Shown here: one piece after another, positions 39,074-51,700 of the stretch
How positions within the stretch are numbered: the first letter of the stretch is position 1
Layout of the letters: every line of letters begins with the position of its first letter
DNA from: Nectonema munidae
Taxonomy: Eukaryota; Nematomorpha; Nectonematoida; Nectonematidae
Assembly (NCBI GenBank): GCA_030549495.1
Contig: JAUIRK010001059.1
Span: 992,001 to 1,056,000 of the forward strand
DNA: 64,000 nucleotides
Direction: 5' to 3'
Notes under the pieces: generated by a model
Told to the model about the DNA's origin: nothing
The model's database searches: none
Seen by the model: only the letters and a program-made list of their open reading frames with translations
Position numbers and translations under genes: made by a program

Positions 39074-39299
39074 TTTTTCCTAGAAGATGTATACTTGCGA
39101 AAGGAAATAACTATTCTCTTGCGAAATTCTTTTCCTTTGCTTATGTAAATAAATAATTTTAATAAATATATTATTGAATTTTATGTAGGGTTTCATTTAT
39201 ATTATCCTGCTTATCTTCCAATCTTATATGTATTCTGTTATTACTTAGAAATTTGTCATGCAGTCGATATTAGTTGGTAGTTGGTACAATACATACTTT

Positions 39300-39525
39300 C
39301 AGTGGCGGATGAAGGAATTTTCAGCGGGGGGGGGGGGGGGAGGGGAATGAAGAAAAAATATAAACAAAATGACAAGCTAAAAAGTATTTTTTTAAAGTTG
39401 AAGTATGCGAAAAACGAACTAAAAAACGTATGGTTGAAATTTAAAAGTTCAAATTAAATTTTAATACAAGTTTTATTTAAGAAAAATCAAATAATAAAAT
39501 CCTTTCTTCTATTTGTATCACCAGT
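39300..39525. mobile_element. Possible hAT-type MITE start with G run
   Basis: CAGTGGCGGATGAAGG at 39300 looks like a hAT terminus, and CCAGTGGGGAGGATG near 39520 could be another, but an exact inverted partner and a target duplication are not visible. A long G run follows at about 39330. Confidence 0.3.
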
Positions 39526-40325
39526 GGGGAGGATGCCCCCCCGTCCCCTTTGGTTCTTTTAAGGGGGGTTTTTTTGGCAACCCCTCGGGGGTTTGTTTGT
39601 TTGATTTCCGAAACCAACGTTCGGCCCAAGAAGCGAGGGGTGGGAAATTCCAGCCCTTCAAAGTGATTTTTTCCAACCGCTCATTTTCCTTTTATTTTTT
39701 TCTTTACCCCATGTTTTTTCGTGTTTTGCTCTCTTGCTCTCAAGGGGTTGCAATCTCCTTCTTCAAATTTTCCCGTTGTTATACTCCCCCCCTTCTTTAC
39801 CTTTTTTTTGCAAAGTTGTTTCCAAATTTTTAAACCTCTATGGACTTTTGCTTGGTTTGCCCACAAGCCCATATCATTAAATTAGTGTCCTCTTCCTTCT
39901 TTTTTCAAAACTTTTTTTCATACTCCCCCCTTGGTTTCGAAAGGTTGGTCTTTTTGCGGTTGGGGGTGTTAGTTCTTTTTTGTTCTTGGGTCTGTTTTCG
40001 GTGGTTTTTCTTTCGTTCCTTGCCTGAATCCAATTTCTTCTTCCTTTTTGGGTTTTTTTTGTTCCTAACTTTATGTGGAGGTGTTTAATGTTTCCCTCAT
40101 TCCCTCCTACCCTGTTGGTATTGTAGGAGTATTGGCTGTTTTTTGCCTGTACAATGGGTCGTTTTTCAAATTGCTGTTCTGCCTTCAACCTCCTCCCTAC
40201 CCCTTCTTTTTTGGCCCCTTTCCCTCTTTTGGTTCTTGTCCCTTTCCTACTTTTTATTTTGAAAAAATTCTTTTTTTTCCTTTTTCGTCGCTTGTGCTTT
40301 TCTTTTTGGGTCCAAATAGTTTTGT
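39526..40325. other. A-poor, T/C/G-run segment of doubtful sequence quality
   Basis: About 800 bases in which the + strand is dominated by runs of T, C and G with few A, unlike anything around it. The change of composition starts just after a G run and stops abruptly near 40325, where normal AT-rich sequence resumes. A minus-strand frame (40491-39877) of Lys/Arg-rich low complexity results from this bias and is not proposed as a gene. Either a sequencing/assembly artefact or an odd repeat. Confidence 0.5.
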
Positions 40326-42755
40326 TTTTCAATAAAATATCTACTAAATTACTCGAATTAAAATAATTATCGTCTGTTATATTTTGACCAGAATTCAAAA
40401 ATAAATAGAATAATTTAAGTTCACAAGCTTCTGTTTTCCCTTGTGTGATGTTCAAATAATTCTTGCAATGTCTTAGCTTCAACATAAACAAATCCGTTAA
40501 AAAAGATAATTTTCATAAAAACTTATAGCCAAATAAAATTTGATTCCAAACTTATCAGGCTCGGTAGTTCCATGAAATTCAAGCAACTGTTCAGGAATAG
40601 TTATAAATTCTGAAGCACAGAATCTTTTAAAGATGGAAAAAATGATCTGAAATATATCTTAGAGGAGTAATGGATCATTTTGGTCCTTTAGGCAGCTTTT
40701 TCAAGGCCAGTGCCCCTAATGGCTTTAAGGTGCGATAGAAGCAAAAATGGGATTCAAAATGCAGAAGTTTGTAATGTACAATTAAGATAACGAGTCTTCG
40801 ATCATTGTGTAAAAGTAAAAATGTTTCTATTAAAATTAAAAAGCGTCAAAATGATTGAATACATCAGACACGTTTTCTTTTGAAGGAATTTTTTCAATGA
40901 AGCTTTTTGCTTGTATAAAATCTGGTTTGAATTTGCAGACACTACAGTTGCTAGAATCCTCATTGCGCGGGGGAGCAATGGTGACCTGGGAATCGCAGAA
41001 ATATTGTTCATTGCTATGGGAAGTGAAGAGTATGGCTACAAATTTTTTCATCGAATCAAATCTCATGAACCTCCTAGATGACTATAAAGTCTGTGGCGAA
41101 TCAAATTTGATAGAGACATAAAAAAATATGGTGGCATTTTACTCATATGGGGGAATTTATTTTTAATTAAAATTTCGACCAAGAGCAGAGGTGATAAGTG
41201 TTTTTAGCCGTTTACAATATGCTGTAATGCCTAAAAGGGTTGCATATATTTTTTAACAAATTCGTACTAAAGAAAAAGAATACTTTTTTTAAACTAAATT
41301 ACATAGATAAACAATTATTTTAATTATAATTAATGACTTTTTGCTTTTCTTTCTTGAGAGGGCATTTTGATTTCCAGAGGTTCACTATCAATTGATCTTC
41401 AAAATGTTCATCTGTTAATTGAGTTCGATGAGGATTTTTAATTTGGGTCAGGTAAAAAAATATTAATTCACAACAATAATTAAAATTAATATTTAATTTA
41501 TTCAATTAAAAACTTTAGAGGCTGCATGCGGAAATAAGGTCGCCGGTTTCCCACTTCTGAAAGAGAGTCCATCCTCAAGACCCTACTCCGTTCCCCAGTG
41601 TCAATTTGAGAAAATGTCACCCCATACCTGGGCAAAATTAGTAAAAACCGCTGGGTATAAATAATTTATGAATTCTTTTTATAAGAATATAATCTTATTA
41701 AAATCTTTATTTTTGTTATAAAACCCAACAGAAGATGTATAATGAATATTTATAACATAATGATGCTATAATTTTTAAATCTAAGCCAAAATTTTAAACA
41801 AACACGTTTTTGAACAGTAGTACAATTTCTTTCGTGATATGAATGCAGAAGAAATACTAAAAAAAAAGATAAAAAAATAAAAAAATAATAACAGCAAAAG
41901 TATTTACATTTAATTTAATTAAAAAAGAATTTATTCTCCAGAACGATCTCAAGAAAATAAATGAAACTTTTGTTGATTTACAAATTATAGCTATAAAAAA
42001 AGATAAAACTAACGTTTATTCGAGAAACTTTTTCTTCAACGGGGTTTTTCAAATCAAAAATAAGAAAAAACTCTTTTAGCTTTATTATTTATAAATTTTA
42101 AAAAAGAATATTCGATTTATTCACAAGTTCATTAAATTTTAATTTATAAAACACTTATTTTTATATATACATGCCTTTGGGTATACCCCGAGGTAAATAT
42201 ATTTTGTTTCAGTGACCCTGTTCCGCGAGAAATAAAAAAAGCAATCGAGGTGAACACCCTACGTGACCAATAGGTTGTTCTCGATGGTTACCTTTTCGGA
42301 AAGAATATTGAAAAATGACGGTATAATAATAGGGCAACTTGCAAGTGACTCCACTTAGTAGGTAATGAGTCAGAATACAGATTGAAACCACTTTTGGCTT
42401 AGCTGGGCTACCAACACCGATCGAAGAGGAGATTGAGGGTTCTCTGTTGCTTAGCTCGACGTTCAAGCAAACAGGATTGCCGGAGATGTTACAATGTCGG
42501 ATTGAGATATATTGAGATGCTCTCAATCGAGAGAAGTAGTCACTTAAATACAAACATATCTATTATCCTGATCACAAAAATTTTTTTCCTGCAATTCAAA
42601 ACCACAAAAATAAAGAGATTTAAGCTTTTATATTAATGAACTAATCTTTAGAATTTTTTTAGCCGCCAATAATTTATTCTGAATTACTTCAATAAAATGT
42701 ACCTGGAAAAATGGATTAACAAAGAAAAGAAAAAGATTTTAAAATTAGGAAAATA
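40326..42755. other. AT-rich intergenic DNA with a GC-richer island at 42190-42540
   Basis: No supported gene. 42190-42540 stands out as less AT-rich, with words such as GTTGTTCTCGATGG and CTCAATCGAGAG. Its minus-strand 114-codon frame matches nothing I know. A second small GC-richer patch is 41520-41640. Confidence 0.4.
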
Positions 42756-43025
<270 letters not shown>

Positions 43026-43129
43026 TTTTGCCCTCTAGGCCTGATTATTGTTCCCAAAGAGTCGGGGTCAACCAGTTTGCTGCAACAACTACGTTTTTTA
43101 CGATAACCGAGGGATTATGTTGCTGGGAC

Positions 43130-43735
43130 ATGGGTTTAAGTTTTTGGAAAAAAAAATTAGATACAAGAATTTGTTCAATAGTGAAAATCGATTCAAAGCA
43201 ATTTGACTTTATGCCAGGAAAGAGTACGATAGACGTTATCTTTCTCTGTAGGCAATTGATAGAGAAAAAGATTGAATTGGCAGTTTTTTACGGTTTTTCT
43301 GACTTGGAGAACGCGTATGACCGTGTTCATAGAGAAATAGTGTACTGGTCCATGAGGAAGAAAGGAATATCAGAAAAATTGGTGAGAATAATTCAGGAAT
43401 TGTATAAAAAGTCAAAAACAGCGATTAAAACAATGGAGGCAAAATCAGGAGAATTTGAGATTATAGTTGTCTGAAGCAAGGTTCCGTGTTAAGCCCATTT
43501 TGTTTGCAATAGTGATGGATGTTTTGCCTGAAAGATTAAAAGCAGAAGATGTAGAGGAGATACTTTTCGCAGATGATTTGATTATCATGTCGGAAAGTGA
43601 GAAACTGCAGAAAGTCTTGATAAGTATGAGCTGAAAATGAATAGAAAGAAGACAGAAATTATGGTGTGCAGTAAGATAGCGGAACATATGACTATTAGAA
43701 ACTCACTTCAGCAGGAATTAACACTAGGTTAATTT
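43130..43735 (+). mobile_element. RTE-type LINE reverse transcriptase fragment
   Basis: The frame to 43474 encodes DFMPGKSTIDVIFLCRQLIE, then FSDLENAYDRVHREIVYWSM, then ISEKLVRIIQELYKKSKTAI: the core of an RTE reverse transcriptase, with the first catalytic Asp box altered (FSDLENAYD). After a frame change, GSVLSP-like and LFADDLIIMSES pieces follow (about 43480-43600), then MNRKKTEIMVCSK. Both ends are missing and several frame breaks are present. Confidence 0.8.
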
Positions 43736-43969
43736 GACCCAGCAGTATATAAATCTCAAAATTTACGAAGAAGCTTTCAAGGATTATAGTTGAAATTTAA
43801 TTAAATCTTAAAATAGCTCAATTTTAGTTTATTGAAATGAAAAGAGACTTACTTCCTTCATTTATTTCTACTCTTATGTATTATCAAGTTTTATTGTTCA
43901 AGGACGATTTTTCTTAATATTTATTGTTTCGTCATACACAATCAAAATTATAATGTTTATTCAAAAAGT

Positions 43970-44880
43970 TTTTCAAAAAACTCCATTTACATGCGCCACA
44001 AATAATAATATAATGTTTTTTGGGCTTTTTACATTTTATAGAAACAGTACTTCATTTTCTCCTTGGCAATCTAATTCTTAACAGATTTTGCTTTTATTCG
44101 GAACAGAAATTCAACAATCGGATATTCTTTTTTGAACCCACATCTGTTAAGTGCTTCTAAAACGACACCTTTTTAGCATGTTCAAGACGATGCAACACTT
44201 GTCTGTGCAAAGCTCTTTGACATCTTTTTTGAAGTTAATATTTCTTGAAAAGTACTTATAATCTGTTTTTTTTCTTTGAAAAGGATCATTGAATCATAAG
44301 TCGAGCATGAAGTAAATTGAAGAACCATGCCATGGGCCATCTGTAATTGGATCGACCACATATATAAAATTTTACTTTTTGGTCTAGAATATATGCTCCC
44401 AACTTTGTTTGATTGTAGAAAGAAATAACTTCAGGTTTGCCCGAAGGTAAAATTTCATCATCATGAAAGAATGATAAAAGCAAAACATTTTTTACTTTTT
44501 TTTTGGCAAATATAATAATGTAAAATACATTATTATAAAGTAAATTTAGGAGAACCGATTTTTCTTTCTGTGCAGTTTATCAAAATAGGAGGTAAATCTT
44601 TTATGGCTTTATTCATGGTTACAGCGTACGTTATTCCTTTATTTGGTAGTTCTTGAGCCAATGGTAAAGAAGAGAACCGGTTATATCGACTGCTATATTG
44701 ATGATGTCTTTATAGGGTAATCTTTTTAGCTAAATTATTTTCAACGTGTTCTTTTTCCCCTTCATAAATCAACTCATTAAAAACATCACGTCTTTTGATT
44801 CAGATACCCAAAAAACTTGATTCCATATTTGTCTGGTTTGTTTGGGTTATATTAGCTCAAGTGACTTCTCCCTTAAAATA
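43970..44880 (-). mobile_element. piggyBac-type transposon remnant 2 (C-terminal half)
   Basis: Minus strand: a PNKPDKYGIKFFGYL block near 44850, then SSLPLAQELPNKGITYAVTM (about 44690-44620). 44483-44286 follows with KPEVISFYNQTKLGAYILDQ and RWPMAWFFNLLHA. A Cys-containing end (YIIICGACK) lies near 43990. These are the successive blocks of the piggyBac DDE domain and C-terminal finger. The N-terminal half is absent. Confidence 0.8.
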
Positions 44881-44929
44881 TGCTGATACTTTTAAATAAA
44901 AAAAATTTTAATTTCTAGAGTTTTTAAAT

Positions 44930-45221
<292 letters not shown>

Positions 45222-46049
45222 AATGAATTAATATTGATTTACAACAATTCTTTAGCTATATCGTATAGCAGATATGTTCTCTTGATTTTTCCACACTTAT
45301 TCAACTTGATAAAAATTTTCAATTGATAAATAACTACTTTTTAAAAAAGTACAAAATTTAAGAAAACTGGAAGTTGACATTAAAAACCGGTATTGTATTC
45401 TGAAGGATGAGAAGATGCGAATTGTGTATAAATCATTCCACCATAATCTACTTCCAAGAAGCTCGCATTGCTACTTTTTCTATTTCTTTGCTTCTGCAAC
45501 TCAAAAGAAGTGAATCAAGTTGCCTGCAATAATTTCAAAACCAAAGTTCCTTATGTTTTATTTAAATTGCGGGAGCAATTTTTCAAATAAATTAAATAAC
45601 ATAATTATTTAAAAAGATTAATTTTGACTTTGTAACATAGATTTAATTCCAAAACAAAAATTAATGGATATAGTTCAATATAACACCCCAAAAATTATTT
45701 AATACTACTCAAAGAAAATGATTAGAAATTTGGTACTAATATATCTTATCAAAAAAGGATAATTTTTACAAAAATATCTTCCCATTTGTTGTTTATATCA
45801 ATATGAAACACGGAGCAAATTTTTTTATAAAAAGTAAACGAAAGTATCTCACTTTTATATATCTCACAACTAAACAAATATAAGCGAGGGTAAGAATTGG
45901 GACACTAAAATTTAACAGAGGTTGTTTCACATCATTATACTTGTGTGGTTCTCGTAGATAGTGTCTAAAAATTCTTAGGAGTTGTCTGTCCTGTCCAACC
46001 GCTTGAGGTTTTAGAAGAGATGCATGTATATACTATTATTTGATTTTAT

Positions 46050-47375
46050 GTTATCTTCTGTGGTTTTCCCAGACCACTAACATATATGTTTGTTTGCTTT
46101 TTATTCTTTATATAATATAAGATTTAGCCCTCATACTACTCTTAAAAAATTACATTGTGTTAACCATATAAGTAAGTTTGGCATTTTTGCATCCTGAATA
46201 AACTTTTCTCTCCTTGCTAAAACAAAATCCGCAGCGAGTTCCTTTTGACATTTTTCTTTTTGATGGACGTTTAAATTTATTTAAGACTGCATTAGTTTTT
46301 TTCTAGGAAAATATTGTCTTCTTAGTATTTCACTATTAACAAGAATAAATGCAAGTTGTTCGAGATGCAATCGTCTTCTAAATCTTTTATCGATTACTTT
46401 TACTCCAATTGAAGTTCATTTCTGTCCATAACATGAACGCATTCAACCATAAAATATCGATCATGTTGCAAAATAGAGCAAAGGGGCAGCATTTTTTAAC
46501 ACTAACTGCACCTAATCATTTCATCCATAGTATCAACACCAGATTTATTATTATTATAAAGTCAAATCATTTCTGGCAAGTTTTTTTCATTAAAAAAACA
46601 CTTTTATTACGATGAAGTGTACTGAAACAACTCTTTGTTTTTTTGGTATCTAGTGTACAAAAGTAACTTCACTTTTGAACAACGAAGTTCTTTTTTTCAA
46701 TATTTGCATGCAATATTTTGTTCCACAATTGTCGCACACCATAGTTCTCCTTTTGAAATCTTTTATTAAATCCAAATCAAACTCGTTGGCTTTGATTTTT
46801 TTCTGTCTAAGAATTTAGTTTTTTCAGTTTATGCTGGCAAATTCCCAGCCTAATTACCTTGACTCTCACATAAAATCCAAATATTTATGCCATATTTTGC
46901 AGGCTTTGTCGGTATATATTGTTTCATTGGACAACGACTTCTGAAAGCTAGCAATTGTTCATCAATTGTTACTGTTTCTCCAGGAAAATATGAATATTGT
47001 AAATTATCATCTCATGAATCCAACAAATTTCTTATATGAGCTAATTTATTCTTATCTTTTCCTTCACTTCTATCTTTCTTATCGTCAAATCAAAGAACTC
47101 TTTTAATTTTAGAAATTTTTTTTTAGACATTGTCGATCTAAAAACCGGTCTGTCCATTTTTTCCAACAGCTAAAATATGAATTCAAACTATTGCTTGAGT
47201 AAGTTATTTCCAATTATCACCAAGCACTCTTTTGCTTTGCTTCTCAAGGAATCGTTAAAGTTTTTGCAAATTATCATTACCAAGTTCATCATCACTAGTT
47301 TCTTCGTCACTTGATTTTTCTACCATACTCTCAATTACATCTTCTTCATCGCTGTAAATGTCTGAATTCATCCTT
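46050..47375 (-). mobile_element. piggyBac-type transposon remnant 3 (nearly full coding span)
   Basis: Minus strand from 47372: the acidic N-terminus MNSDIYSDEEDVIESMVEKS, then YFPGETVTIDEQLLAFRSRC and TKPAKYGINIWILCES near 46990-46870. The C-terminal block ALFCNMIDILWLNAFMLWTE lies near 46440-46400, and a cysteine-rich end below. It is a separate copy from 43970-44880, because both contain the KYGI block. It has many stops, so it is dead. Confidence 0.75.
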
Positions 47376-47638
47376 TTGAATGAAGGAAAAGAAGAGAAAT
47401 TCTTTTCAAGATATTTCACAATGCAAAAAAACTTTTCAAAATATAAATCTATTATATTTCTAATAATATAAAAGCAAAAATATATACCTATAATATTAAG
47501 AATTAAGTCAGTGAATTTGTTTTGATCATTTTAAAGGTGAAATTTTACCAAAAACAAAAGTAACCTTTTTTGTATCATTCTTTTCAGTCATTTAAAAAAA
47601 AATAGAAAATTAATTTGATTTTCAAGTTTTTTGCAGTT

Positions 47639-48330
47639 CATCTTGATGAAACGACGGATACTGCAACTTAGCTCAGCATTGGGTTTGCCTATAATATCTA
47701 TATGACAAGCACCGGGTAGACAATTTTTTGTTTTGCGAAACTCCTAGCAGTAGAACAACTGCAAGAATAATATTTGACAAGGTGCACAGTAGCACATGGT
47801 ATTAAGTTAGACATGCACTTGGAGTGTGTACTGACCCTTCTCCAGCAATTTCTTGTTGTTTTAGTTTTTAAACTCTTATTTAACCAAAAATCTCCAGATG
47901 TAATTGGTACCCAGTGCCATCGCCAAACCTTAATAATGAAAACCATACCTGATGGGTTGAAAAATGTTCCCAATCAAATCATTAAGGCAGCGTATTTCAT
48001 TAAAGCAAATGCCTTCACTCTTGTTTGTTTTCAGAGTAATGCAAAGAAAATGAATCTGAATTTGGAAAAACTCTTACTGCGGCTTTCCAAAGGAAAAGTT
48101 TCGAAACGATACTATGGAAAGAAATCCAGCAATTTCTGCAAAGCAAACCAGACATGCATGTAGAATTTTCTCATGCTGTTTTCGTATATTCCTATCATTT
48201 TTAGTGAAAATATTTGAATCCATCAGTTCCCTTAACCTTGCGCTGCAAGGAAATATTGTGATAAAAAAATTGTCAGCTTTTGAAATGAATCTGGAATTAT
48301 GGCATTCTTAGACAAGAAAAATTTAGCTTG
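47639..48330 (+). mobile_element. ZBED5-like hAT transposon fragment
   Basis: VHLDETTDTAT at 47637-47670 marks the start of the catalytic region. Then come IKAAYFIKANAFTLVCFQSN (about 47980-48040), LLRLSKGKVSKRY and IFESISSLNLALQGNIV near 48200-48270. This is the same block order as in the hAT copy at 34860-35960 but on the other strand. It is frame-broken, and termini were not found. Confidence 0.75.
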
Positions 48331-48754
48331 GTTTTCGAACATATTTGTTGATGAAAATAAGATTTGCAAAGATTTTTTTCATTTCTTACATACACACACA
48401 AACATACACACAGCGGCGCTAGGGGTCCCTAAAAATTATTTTTAATACAGAACCAAGTTCACGTTCATTTAATTACTAAATTACAGTATTCACAATCTAT
48501 TAAAATTTTTAACGTGAATAAAAATCTTCTTCCTACGTAATAAAATCGGGTTACGTCTCTGCTTCCCATTCTTTCAACGGTTTTGTAAGTTTTGGTAACT
48601 ATTTCATTTAGTCGATTAAACAGTTAGTTAATTTTAATAAAATTGAAATGAAATTCGCGACGAGTCGAAAATGAATTTTTGATAAACTTTATCTTTTTGT
48701 AGAAGTAGTGAATCGAGAAGTAAGTGTATTTCCAGTTGCATATAATTTTTTCAC
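48331..48754. other. Upstream region of the AlaRS-FASTK gene
   Basis: No coding potential. A CA-rich stretch lies at 48388-48413. A possible splice donor (GTAAGT) at about 48720 suggests a short 5' UTR exon could precede the coding exon, but this is not required by the frame. Confidence 0.4.
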
Positions 48755-51700
48755 ATGCCACTGGCATCTCCATCATCTCTAAGGATATATTCCTCTACTG
48801 AAATAAGAAACAAATTTTTTAACTTTTTCAAAAGTAAGCACTTTGCCTATGTTGCACCTTCTTCAGTGATTCCAACACAGGATAAATCCTTGCTCTTCAC
48901 CAACTCAGGGATGGTCCAGTTCAAGCCTATTCTCCTTGGAGATGTGAACTGTCAAGAAGCTTTTGGCTCCAACATCCAAAAAGTGTTCAATAGTCAAAAG
49001 TGCATTCGTTTGGGAGGAAAGCATAATGACTTAAAGGAGGTGGGCCTGGATAATTTTCATCACACGTTTTTTGAAATGCTAGGCAACTGGTCTTTCAATG
49101 CATCATCTTCGAAAGCAGATGTGTGTAAATTTTGTTTTGAATTTTTGACCAATGAGGTCAAGTTGCCGCTTGAACATCTCTACTTTACCTACTTCAAGGG
49201 AGATGAAAGCCGTGGCTTTTCTCCCGATTATCAGGCGAAGAATATCTGGCTAAATCTTGGTGTTTCGCAATCGCACATCCTTCCTGGCAATTATCTTAAC
49301 AATTTTTGGACAATGGGCGATTATGGACCTTGCGGCCCTTGTTCAGAAATTTACTTCTGCCAAACTCCAGTGAAAGATGCATCTCAATTGCTATTGCAAG
49401 GAAGTGCAGACATGCTCGAAATATGGAACCTGGTCTTCATGCAGTACCAAAGAAGAAGAGATGGCACTTATTCGCCACTGAGCCATTTTCACGTAGACTG
49501 TGGCCTCGGCTTGGAGAGATTAACGTGTGTTCTCCAAGGAAAATGTGGTACATACGATACCGATTTGTTCGCTCCCCTTCTCGCAAAAATTCACGAATAC
49601 TCTGAAGTTGATCCTTATTCCTCCCTCTTTTCACCGAATGAAGACTATTACAAGGATAAGGCGTACAGGATAGTGGCAGATCACATTAGAACGATTGTTG
49701 TGGCCTTATCCGATAAAGTGCTTCCCGGCCGAAGCAATCCTGGAAATTTGATCAGGACTCTGATAAGAAGAGCTCTTCGCCACGCCCTCATTTCTCTGAA
49801 AATGAAGAAGTATGCCTTCTCCAACTTGGCTTATAGCGTGAGCGAGCAGTTGGGCGCTGTGTTTCCTGAAATTGCACAAAACATAGAAACGAATGTAGAA
49901 ATTTTGAACGAAGAAGAAAAGATATTTCGCAAGTATTTGCTCTTGAACCATGATATCATTTACTCTTATCTGGCTAATGATGGAACTCGTTCTCTTTTAG
50001 GTGCAGATTCCATAGACAAAATGATATCAATGCATTCTATTCCACTAGAAGTTATAAAGTTCATTTCTTTTAAAGAAGGCATACACCTGGATTTAAATAA
50101 ATTCCAAGAACAACAAAATTTGAGTCGAATGAGTGCTAAAATTAATCATGATATTACCAATATTAAATTTCATCTTAAGACTATGGCAGATAATTTTCAA
50201 GGTCCTTCTCTAAAATCTAACAAAATTTTTGCGATATATTCATTTGGTGGTCAATTTTGTAATGAACTTGAGCAAGGAGAATACGCCGTTATCGTTACAT
50301 CAGTATCCGCTTTTACTCCCAAAAGTTTTAACCATGGAAGCGATCTTGGCAGCATATCGACTGCTAGTAACTCTTTAGTTAGGTTCAACGTTGAAGAAGT
50401 TATTAAGGTGGATAGCGAAGATTGTAACGATTTTTTCATTCACCTCGGTCTTCTAGAAAACGGCCATATTGCAGTGAATGATGAGTGCGTCTTCACAATC
50501 GATCAAGTAAACAGGCGTAAACTTATCCAAAGTAACACAACTTCTTATTTCATTGAGTGCTGTCTTCGTCATCTACTAAAAAATGTTGAGATGAAGAAAA
50601 AACATTCAACCTTTAATCAAAGTACCTTATTTTTTGGAACAGATATAACTATCAATTCAAGTCAAATCGAAGAATTTATCAATGAAAATCTTAAATTTTT
50701 TAAAAAGTGTAAAGGTATATCTTGTTTAGAGGACAAAGAATTATCGCAAAGTTTATTCGAAACTGTGAAGGATGCCGATGAATTTTTTGTTGATAAAAAT
50801 TTGGAATCTCTCAGCGATAGCGTCTCATTAGTGTCTTTAGAAAAATTCAAAGTGAATTCTTACAAGATGAAATTTTTAACGGACGTTGTTCCAGAACTTT
50901 TACAAAAAGAGTCAGATTATGAAACAACGTTTACACAGTTTCAAAAAGATTTTCGCAATAATCTGAGAAATGCTAATCTATGTTTTAGTAATGCACCCTT
51001 AAACCAGATTAAAAAGGCGAAGAAAGACATTCTCAAAAATATCATTACTTATGAAAGGAAGAAAAAATGTTTGCAGAGTTTGGCATCCCTTAAATCGGAA
51101 GCTATCTTGTATGATACAGCCACCTTCAAAAAATTATTGAAGTTTAATAAGTTTGATCAAATTTTGACAAGTATCGACACGCACCTAGATTCTCCAGAAC
51201 GCACCCTTAATCTCTTGAAGTTTTTACTTTTGAAAAATTTCAATTTAAATGAAGAAAATCACTTGGAACTGGCCAAAAATTTAGTTCGAAGCTTGATTGA
51301 CAATTTGGATCAGCTGAGCGAAGAAGATCTTCTTTCCCTTTTCTATATATTTCAGAAAAAAATGCACCATTTTGAAGATTTGCATGATAAAATATTTTCT
51401 TCCTTGTCATCTGCCTCATTTTTGTGGACCGATATTAGTAACAGTATAAAGCTTTTTTTAAACTTGTCACTCACGTCTTACATGAATCAGCATGCCTTTT
51501 CCATTCTTTTAGAGCGAATTTTAAGCAGTAACTTGTTACCAAATCTTACACTAAATCAACTCCAAAATTTGTCTTCAATTGCCATTATTTTCAATCCACA
51601 AGAATATCGCAAAATTCAAAATAATTTTAAAGCCATTTTAGTAAAACTTTATCCCAAAATCAAAAATTCTTTCAATAAAGTGAATCAAAATGATGTTTTG

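Noticed and set aside
39877-40491. 204-codon minus-strand Lys/Arg-rich frame
   Set aside because: It is produced by the A-poor bias of the + strand in a segment of doubtful quality; no domain or conserved block is visible.
43028-43140. Start of the 148-codon frame at 43028 as the beginning of a gene
   Set aside because: The first ~35 codons are unrelated sequence next to the microsatellite; only the later part is a LINE reverse transcriptase fragment.
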